A stretch of DNA of 12,245 nt, taken from positions 1 to 12,245 of the forward strand of contig JBNLET010000149.1 in assembly GCA_050305135.1 (NCBI GenBank), written 5' to 3'. The position numbers were made by a program, and so were the translations under genes. Positions 8,401-12,245 of the stretch are shown one piece after another. Numbering within the stretch: the first letter of the stretch is position 1; every line of letters starts with the position of its first letter. This DNA comes from Cognatazoarcus sp050305135. Lineage in GTDB: Bacteria > Pseudomonadota > Gammaproteobacteria > Burkholderiales > Rhodocyclaceae. The notes below the pieces were generated by a model. That model made no database searches. It had not been told where the DNA came from and saw nothing but the letters and a program-made list of their open reading frames with translations.

Positions 8401-8708
8401 CGATCAACCTGGACCTGGAGCAGGAGGCGGGGCAGGCGGCCGGCGAAGACGACGTGACCACCAGGATCATGCCGGCGCCCGAGCCGCAGCACGGCGAGCC
8501 GGCCGCGCCGCAAGCCGGCGAGCCTGCCGGCGCAGCGGCGGCGGACGACAAGCCGGGCGATCCGGAGGTGGACACCAAGCTCGAACTCGCTCGCGCCTAC
8601 GAGGAGATGGGCGACAAGGACGGCGCGCGCGAATTGCTGGAGGAAGTGCTGGCCGAAGGCAGCACCGGCCAGCAGGATCAGGCGCGCTTGGTGATGTCGC
8701 GGCTCTGA
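5415..8708 (+). CDS. fimV: FimV-family polar / pilus-assembly inner-membrane protein
   Basis: FimV is a single-pass inner-membrane protein. In Pseudomonas it is needed for type IV pilus assembly and twitching and for polar localisation. The protein is 1097 residues. In order it shows: signal peptide 1-26 (cleavage near LNA/AG); the conserved FimV N-terminal domain about 28-135 (LGRINVLSALGQPLNAEIEV); a periplasmic LysM domain 180-236 (SYRVARGDTLSKIA) for peptidoglycan binding; a coiled coil about 325-378; a Pro/Ala/Glu-rich linker about 383-480; a membrane helix 487-505 followed by RSRKK; a TPR-like region about 567-654; a long acidic tail; and the C-terminal FimV domain about 1052-1097. The ATG at 5415 is used; ATG 5424 is a possible alternative. 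Strong terminators bound the gene on both sides, so it is probably its own transcription unit. No pilus genes lie nearby, so the exact role is inferred from the family. Confidence 0.95.
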   Translation: MTIMNSSLKKTLLAASLAALPLSLNAAGLGRINVLSALGQPLNAEIEVQAGAEEISSMTARMAPPDVFQQSSVPFAPVISLIRVGVEPRGSGAVIKLSSERPVSEPFVDMVVELNWANGKLIREYTFLLDPAIASGKAVGAVAAPQAPKAAAAAPAAPAGKPMAATAPSQTVAPAMAADSYRVARGDTLSKIARASKPQGVSLEQMLVALLRRNPDAFANNNMNRLKAGRILSIPSASDAAGIAQAEAKREVVAQAADFNAYRRRLAESVRSEAPSDTAESQQQGSGLIKPRIAEAPKPGDEARDKVRVSKTEMGQGGAAGGASERLRMLEEDLAARDRALQEANDRLAELERNIAELQKLVELKSQGLAQAQQSAEKAVAGQAAEPAPAEPAPAPAEPAAAEPSAESAAPAAVAQPTEPAAAELAPAPAEPQPAPVEQPPAPVEQPPAAVEPPPPPPAPKPAPKPVPPPEPVAAPSFLDDLLGNPMLLAAGGGLIALLVALGVMRSRKKGAATESQLAMGAPSELSMGGGSVFGTSGGQSVNTGSSVIQTDFSQSGMSAIDADEGVDPVAEADVYMAYGRDAQAEEILLDALKADPSRAAVHLKLLEIYAQRNSTAQFEATASELYSRTGGQGDDWSRAAEMGRKLDPENPLYSAAGGAAAAAAAASVSESMKPTMAKVPESAGDEAQDDEQMSALDFPPHAEKPEIEGASAKLKDTWAMPGDLSQFGESQGDLTASGGLSQSTSSALDFNLDLGDALEAEEPVAEQRGPATEGGGVSPSAAISDSTVKLSAADLSSDADESTLIKAQTPEDDLVLADASETTLEFDLDFNEDEQDAAAEPGAAAEAELPGLDPSVDETAGQEPVVDQMASGAMDSALDFDLDVSDVEGGGASPGSQAAESPQAEVPDLSFDLPPAEKASAERSAAEASAEEEDAQVDLSATIANPVADKGAEEMATDLEQSSFDGTLLDFDFELDKPGVAEVPDVEATALDISAINLDLEQEAGQAAGEDDVTTRIMPAPEPQHGEPAAPQAGEPAGAAAADDKPGDPEVDTKLELARAYEEMGDKDGARELLEEVLAEGSTGQQDQARLVMSRL
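6717..6779 (+). repeat. Three 21-nt in-frame tandem units in fimV linker
   Basis: Units at 6717-6737, 6738-6758 and 6759-6779 encode APVEQPP, APVEQPP and AAVEPPP. The first two differ by a single base. They fall in the proline-rich periplasmic linker between the coiled coil and the membrane helix, so copy-number change would alter linker length without a frameshift. Confidence 0.8.
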
Positions 8709-8730
8709 GCCGCGGCGCGCGGCCGAAACG

Positions 8731-8771
8731 GCGGGAGTGCGGATGTTCCATCCGGCACTCCCGCTTTTTTT
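8731..8771 (+). terminator. Strong intrinsic terminator of fimV, overlapping start of next gene
   Basis: GCGGGAGTGC (8731-8740) pairs perfectly with GCACTCCCGC (8755-8764). The inner GGAT (8741-8744) pairs with ATCC (8750-8753) around the loop GTTCC, with one bulged G. Seven T residues follow (8765-8771). It lies 22 nt after the fimV stop. The hairpin contains the Shine-Dalgarno and start codon of the membrane-protein gene. Confidence 0.88.
8733..8737 (+). promoter_or_regulatory. Ribosome binding site of the membrane gene, sequestered in terminator stem
   Basis: GGGAG lies 5 nt before the ATG at 8743. It favours that start over the GTG at 8737, which would overlap the site itself, and over the GTG at 8773, which has no purine tract. 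In the folded hairpin all five bases are paired. Confidence 0.55.
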
Positions 8772-9351
8772 CGTGTCCTGCCTGTTGATCGGCGGCCAAC
8801 TGCTGCAAGGGCGCTCGCTGGCGGCCGGCTGCGCCGTTGCGCTCGGCCTGTCGGCACTGCTGGCGCGCGCCCGCCTGGTTCGGCTGTTGCGCCGCAGCCG
8901 CTACCTGTTGCTGGCGATCGGCGTGATGTTCGCGTTGTTCACGCCGGGGCAGCGCGTGTTGGCCGACCCGTCCTGGCTGCCTCTGACGATCGAAGGACTG
9001 ATGCTGGCGGCAACCCACGGCGGCAGGCTGCTGATCGCGATCGCGCTGGTGGCGGTGCTGCTGCAGCGCATGCAGCCCGGCGACCTGGTGCAGGGGCTGG
9101 CCGTGTTGTCGTCGCCGCTGCGGCTGCTCGGCGCCGATCCGCGGCGCCTGGCGGTGCGCCTCAGCCTGGTGCTCGAGATGGTGGCCGACCAGCACAAGCC
9201 GGATTGGAAGCATTGGCTCGATGCGCCGGCGGCGGATTCGATTCCGTCCTCGATCCGCATTTCCGCGCGCCGTTTCGGCTGGCCCGACGGACTGGCGCTG
9301 GCCGCGCTGCTCGGCGTGTTGGTGGCGTTATGGCTGCGCCGCAACGGATAG
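8743..9351 (+). CDS. Small membrane protein resembling CbiQ/EcfT transporter T component
   Basis: This is a 202-residue hydrophobic protein with about five probable membrane segments (about 8-21, 26-40, 54-67, 83-107 and 181-197). The segment LSSPLRLLGADPRRLAVRLSLVLEMV (about 122-147) resembles the cytoplasmic coupling region of CbiQ/EcfT energy-coupling-factor transporter T subunits, which link substrate-binding S proteins to ATPases. The typical Ala-Arg-Gly signatures are not clear, and no A or S subunit is encoded nearby, so this family call is tentative. The start ATG sits inside the fimV terminator hairpin, and its codons 8-10 (CTT TTT TTC) are the T-tract. The 3' end overlaps truA by 22 nt, implying translational coupling. 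The overlap and GC-rich coding bias support a real gene. Confidence 0.72.
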   Translation: MFHPALPLFFVSCLLIGGQLLQGRSLAAGCAVALGLSALLARARLVRLLRRSRYLLLAIGVMFALFTPGQRVLADPSWLPLTIEGLMLAATHGGRLLIAIALVAVLLQRMQPGDLVQGLAVLSSPLRLLGADPRRLAVRLSLVLEMVADQHKPDWKHWLDAPAADSIPSSIRISARRFGWPDGLALAALLGVLVALWLRRNG

Positions 9352-10136
9352 CGCTCGGCGTCGAATACGACGGCCGCGACTTCGAAGGCTGGCAGACGCA
9401 GCCCCACCGCCGCACCGTGCAGGATGCGCTCGAAGCGGCGCTGGCGCGGATTGCCGATCGGCCGGTGCAGACGGTCTGTGCCGGCCGCACCGACAGCGGC
9501 GTACATGCCACCGCCCAGGTGGTGCATTTCGATGCCGAGGTCGTGCGGCCGACGACGGCCTGGGTGCGGGGCGTCAATGCGCATCTGCCGGATGGCGTCG
9601 CAGTGACCTGGGTGCAGCCGGTGGCAGCCGATTTCCACGCCCGTTTCGCGGCGCTCGGACGCAGCTACCGCTACCTGCTGCTCAATCGGCCGGTGCGTCC
9701 CGGCCTGCTGGCCGGCCGCGTCGGCTGGTTCCATCCGCCGCTCGACGTGGCGCGGATGTCGGCGGCCGCAACGTGCCTGATCGGGCAGCACGACTTCTCC
9801 GCCTTCCGCGCCGCGGCCTGCCAGGCCAAGTCGCCGCTGCGCGAGATGCGCCGGGTCGCGGTGGCCCGCCGCGGCGACGTGGTCGTGTTCGATTTCGAGG
9901 CCAACGCCTTCCTGCACCACATGATCCGCAACCTGGTCGGTGCGCTGGTCTATGTCGGCAAGGGGGCCTGGCCGCCGGAGCGGCTGGCCGAGGTGCTGGC
10001 GGGGCGCGACCGCAGCCTGGCGGCGCCGACCTTTGCGCCCGACGGCTTGTACCTGTGCGGCGTGGCGTATCCGCCGCGATGGCCGCTGCCGGGCGATGGG
10101 CGTATCATTTGCCGCCCCGAAACGAGCCTGGGTTGA
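9330..10136 (+). CDS. truA: tRNA pseudouridine(38-40) synthase
   Basis: TruA converts uridines 38-40 of the tRNA anticodon arm to pseudouridine in the cytoplasm. With the ATG at 9330 the protein is 268 residues, the usual length, and begins with MAAPQRIALGVEYDGRDFEGWQ as family members do. A longer in-frame ATG at 9204 would add 42 residues lacking family similarity and deeply overlap the upstream gene, so it was not chosen. The catalytic Asp55 is in GRTDSGVHATAQV. The RYLL block and FLHHMIRNLVGALV near the C-terminus are intact. GGTGG (9321-9325) is a modest RBS. The gene overlaps the upstream membrane gene by 22 nt and ends 4 nt before trpF, so the genes are probably co-transcribed. Confidence 0.96.
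   Translation: MAAPQRIALGVEYDGRDFEGWQTQPHRRTVQDALEAALARIADRPVQTVCAGRTDSGVHATAQVVHFDAEVVRPTTAWVRGVNAHLPDGVAVTWVQPVAADFHARFAALGRSYRYLLLNRPVRPGLLAGRVGWFHPPLDVARMSAAATCLIGQHDFSAFRAAACQAKSPLREMRRVAVARRGDVVVFDFEANAFLHHMIRNLVGALVYVGKGAWPPERLAEVLAGRDRSLAAPTFAPDGLYLCGVAYPPRWPLPGDGRIICRPETSLG
10080..10108 (+). promoter_or_regulatory. Weak candidate promoter for trpF inside truA 3' end
   Basis: TATCAT (10103-10108) is a 5-of-6 match to a -10 element, but the best -35 at 17 nt (TGGCCG, 10080-10085) matches only 3 of 6. If real it would start transcription about 25 nt before trpF and give the trp genes their own promoter. Confidence 0.25.
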
Positions 10137-10140
10137 TCGC

Positions 10141-10764
10141 TTGTCCCGAACCCGTATCAAGATCTGCGGCCTGACGCGCGAAGCCGACGTGCTGGCCGCG
10201 GTCGATGCAGGTGCCGATGCCGTCGGCTTCGTCTTCTATCCGTCGAGCCCGCGCTGCGTGACGCCCGCCCGGGCGGGCGAGCTGTGCCGCCTGCTGCCGC
10301 CGTTCGTCACGCCGGTCGGGCTGTTCGTCAACGCCGCGGCGGCCGAGGTCGAGGCGACGCTGGCGAGTGCGCCGCTGCAACTGCTGCAGTTCCACGGCGA
10401 CGAAAGCGAGGCCGATTGCCTGGCCAGCGGGCGCCCCTACATCAAGGCGGCGCGAATGCGGCCGGGCCTCGATCTGGTAGACTACGCGGCTGGTTTTCCC
10501 TCCGCCCGAGCGATTCTCGTGGATGCCTTCGTCGAGGGCTACGGTGGGGGAGGCAAGGTCTTCGACTGGGCTCTGATCCCGTCCGGTTTCGATCGTCCGA
10601 TGGTGCTGTCCGGCGGACTCGACGAACACAACGTGGTGGAAGCCATTCGTCGCGTCCGCCCGCAGGCGGTGGACGTGTCGAGCGGCGTCGAAGCAGGCAA
10701 GGGCATCAAGGATGCCTCGAAGATCCAGAAGTTCGTTGCCGGAGTTCGCGATGCAGATGGCTGA
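10141..10764 (+). CDS. trpF: Phosphoribosylanthranilate isomerase
   Basis: TrpF catalyses the Amadori rearrangement of N-phosphoribosylanthranilate in tryptophan synthesis. The TTG start at 10141 gives 207 residues beginning MSRTRIKICGLTRE, matching the family's compact N-terminus. An ATG at 10096 in the same frame would add 15 residues and overlap truA, so it is less likely. The catalytic Cys9 is in KICGLT and the general acid Asp178 is in AVDVSSGVE. The TIM-barrel phosphate-binding motifs LQFHGDE and LSGGLDEHNV are present. No strong RBS precedes the TTG (GGG at 10130-10132). The gene lies 4 nt after truA and overlaps trpB by 14 nt. Confidence 0.95.
   Translation: MSRTRIKICGLTREADVLAAVDAGADAVGFVFYPSSPRCVTPARAGELCRLLPPFVTPVGLFVNAAAAEVEATLASAPLQLLQFHGDESEADCLASGRPYIKAARMRPGLDLVDYAAGFPSARAILVDAFVEGYGGGGKVFDWALIPSGFDRPMVLSGGLDEHNVVEAIRRVRPQAVDVSSGVEAGKGIKDASKIQKFVAGVRDADG
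10741..10744 (+). promoter_or_regulatory. Ribosome binding site of trpB inside trpF
   Basis: GGAG lies 6 nt before the ATG at 10751. It selects that start over the ATG at 10757 and over the upstream ATG at 10712. Confidence 0.6.
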
Positions 10765-11962
10765 CGCCCCCTACAACCTGCCCGACGCGCGGGGCCATTT
10801 CGGGCCCTACGGCGGCATCTTCGTGGCCGAGACGCTGATCCCGGCGCTCGAGGAACTGGCCCGGGCCTACGAAGAGAGCCGGCAGGATCCGGAGTTCCTG
10901 GCCGAGTTCGAATACGAGCTGAAGCACTACGTCGGCCGGCCGAGTCCGGTCTATCACGCTGCCCGCTGGTCGAAGCTGCTCGGCGGTGTGCAGATCTACC
11001 TAAAGCGCGAAGACCTCAACCACACCGGCGCGCACAAGGTGAACAACTGCATCGGCCAGGCCATGCTGGCGCGCCGCATGGGCAAGCCGCGCGTGATCGC
11101 GGAAACCGGCGCCGGCCAGCATGGCGTCGCGACGGCCACCGTCGCGGCTCGCTACGGCATGGAGTGCGTCGTCTACATGGGTTCGGAAGACGTGCGGCGG
11201 CAGGCCGCCAACGTCTATCGGATGAAGCTGCTCGGCGCCAAGGTGGTGCCGGTCGAGTCCGGCTCCAAGACGCTCAAGGACGCGCTCAACGAGGCCATGC
11301 GCGACTGGGTCACCAACGTCGCGGACACCTTCTACATCATCGGCACGGTGGCCGGGCCGCATCCCTACCCGGCGATGGTGCGCGACTTCCAGTGCGTGAT
11401 CGGGCGCGAGTGCCTCGAGCAGATGCCCGAACTGGCCGGCCGCCAGCCCGACTACGTGGTGGCCTGCGTCGGCGGCGGTTCCAACGCGATGGGGATCTTC
11501 CATCCCTACCTGGACCACCGCGAGGTGCGGCTGATCGGCGTCGAAGCGGCCGGCGATGGCCTCGACACCGGCCGTCACGCGGCCTCATTGACGGCCGGCA
11601 AGCCGGGCGTGCTGCACGGCAACCGCACCTACCTGCTGCAGGACGAGGACGGCCAGATCATCGAGACCCACTCCGTCTCGGCCGGACTCGACTATCCGGG
11701 CGTCGGCCCGGAACACGCCTGGCTGAAGGACAGCGGCCGCGCAGAATACGTCGGCGTGACCGATGCCGAAGCGCTGCAGGCCTTTCACGACCTGTGCCGC
11801 TACGAGGGCATCATTCCGGCGCTCGAGTCGTCCCACGCGCTGGCCCATGCGGCCAAGCTGGCAGGCTCGCTGCCGCAGGACAAGGTCATCCTGGTGAATC
11901 TGTCCGGCCGCGGCGACAAGGACATGCACACGGTGGCCGAGAAGTCCGGCATCCAATTCTAG
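10751..11962 (+). CDS. trpB: Tryptophan synthase beta subunit
   Basis: TrpB is the PLP-dependent subunit that condenses indole with serine in the cytoplasmic TrpA2B2 complex. The protein is 403 residues with the ATG at 10751, the usual length for the TrpB1 type. The PLP-binding Lys96 is in HTGAHKVNN. The catalytic Glu is in ETGAGQHGVATA. The phosphate-binding glycine loop GGGSNAMG and the C-terminal NLSGRGDKD are intact. The N-terminus (DARGHFGPYGGIFVAETL) is typical. It overlaps trpF by 14 nt, with the RBS inside trpF, and trpA follows after 37 nt. Confidence 0.98.
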   Translation: MQMADAPYNLPDARGHFGPYGGIFVAETLIPALEELARAYEESRQDPEFLAEFEYELKHYVGRPSPVYHAARWSKLLGGVQIYLKREDLNHTGAHKVNNCIGQAMLARRMGKPRVIAETGAGQHGVATATVAARYGMECVVYMGSEDVRRQAANVYRMKLLGAKVVPVESGSKTLKDALNEAMRDWVTNVADTFYIIGTVAGPHPYPAMVRDFQCVIGRECLEQMPELAGRQPDYVVACVGGGSNAMGIFHPYLDHREVRLIGVEAAGDGLDTGRHAASLTAGKPGVLHGNRTYLLQDEDGQIIETHSVSAGLDYPGVGPEHAWLKDSGRAEYVGVTDAEALQAFHDLCRYEGIIPALESSHALAHAAKLAGSLPQDKVILVNLSGRGDKDMHTVAEKSGIQF

Positions 11963-11963
11963 T

Positions 11964-11979
11964 GCGGCGTGCGCGCCGC
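11964..11979 (+). other. 6-bp GC hairpin in trpB-trpA spacer
   Basis: GCGGCG (11964-11969), loop TGCG, then CGCCGC (11974-11979) form a perfect stem starting just after the trpB stop. No T-run follows, so it is not a terminator. It leaves the trpA RBS free. Confidence 0.5.
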
Positions 11980-11999
11980 CCATTCTGGCAAGAGTTCAC

Positions 12000-12245
12000 A
12001 TGTCGAAGATCCAGGCTAGCTTCGCGGCCCTGCAGGCCGCAGGCAGAAAGGCGCTGATTCCGTTCACCACCGCCGGCGATCCGTCGCCGGCTGCGACGCT
12101 GCCGCTGATGCAGGCGCTGGTGGACGGCGGCGCCGACATCATCGAACTGGGTGTCCCGTTCTCCGATCCGATGGCCGACGGCCCGACCATCCAGCGCGCC
12201 TCGGAGCGCGCACTGGCCGCCGGCATGAGCCTTCGCAAGGTGCTC
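12000..12245 (+). CDS. trpA: Tryptophan synthase alpha subunit (3' truncated by window edge)
   Basis: TrpA cleaves indole-3-glycerol phosphate to indole, which is channelled to TrpB. The first 82 codons are present and the gene runs off the window. It begins MSKIQASFAALQAAGRKALI and contains the TIM-barrel signature IIELGVPFSDPMADGPTIQRA. Both catalytic acids fall at the canonical numbers, Glu49 and Asp60, which confirms the ATG at 12000. The purine tract AAGAG near 11990-11994 is a plausible RBS. It follows trpB by 37 nt in the same orientation. Confidence 0.97.
   Translation, partial: MSKIQASFAALQAAGRKALIPFTTAGDPSPAATLPLMQALVDGGADIIELGVPFSDPMADGPTIQRASERALAAGMSLRKVL

Noticed and set aside
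6636..8513. 625-codon open frame on the - strand opposite fimV
   Set aside because: Arg/Gly/His-rich shadow of the fimV acidic repeats, with no start-site signals or recognisable domain.
9204..9329. Extended truA start at ATG 9204
   Set aside because: The extra 42 residues do not resemble TruA and would overlap the upstream membrane gene by 148 nt. MAAPQRIALGVEYDG at 9330 matches the family start.
1..12245. Undescribed defence, mobile or biosynthetic system
   Set aside because: All genes except the small membrane gene belong to well-known families in a conserved order. There are no transposase, integrase, tRNA, CRISPR or direct-repeat boundaries.

Overview
The window is a high-GC chromosomal segment in which every supported gene lies on the + strand and there is almost no spare DNA. 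The gene order is M48 lipoprotein peptidase, leuC-leuD-leuB-asd, fimV, a small membrane protein, truA, trpF-trpB-trpA. From general knowledge, leuCDB-asd-fimV-truA-trpFBA is a conserved housekeeping block of Betaproteobacteria, with relatives in Pseudomonas. Strong G/C preference at third codon positions and the small membrane gene between fimV and truA suggest a Rhodocyclales-type betaproteobacterium (Azoarcus, Thauera, Zoogloea and relatives). That placement is an inference; no rRNA or other taxonomic marker is present.

Layout. 1-797: a secreted M48 zinc metallopeptidase lipoprotein, cut at its 5' end by the window edge. 843-848: the -10 of a plausible sigma-70 promoter, followed by leuC, leuD and leuB (leucine biosynthesis) and asd (aspartate semialdehyde dehydrogenase). 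The run closes with an intrinsic terminator at 5235-5277. The 5278-5414 stretch is the fimV leader, which carries small repeats. fimV (1097 codons) encodes a polar/pilus-assembly inner-membrane protein and ends at a second, very strong terminator at 8731-8771. A CbiQ/EcfT-like membrane gene begins inside that terminator. It overlaps truA (tRNA pseudouridine synthase), which is followed by trpF, trpB and the first 82 codons of trpA. trpF overlaps trpB by 14 nt, and the membrane gene overlaps truA by 22 nt.

How the genes work together. LeuC, LeuD and LeuB carry out the isomerisation and oxidative decarboxylation steps from 2-isopropylmalate toward leucine. Asd feeds lysine, methionine, threonine and diaminopimelate synthesis. 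TrpF, TrpB and TrpA carry out late tryptophan synthesis. FimV and TruA are functionally unrelated passengers of the conserved block.

I see no mobile element, tRNA, rRNA or CRISPR, and no convincing undescribed multigene system. The most interesting features are regulatory or structural: the membrane gene whose ribosome-binding site and first codons form the fimV terminator, a recurring LDFDLD-type motif in the FimV cytoplasmic tail, and an abrupt codon-usage shift in the last third of asd.
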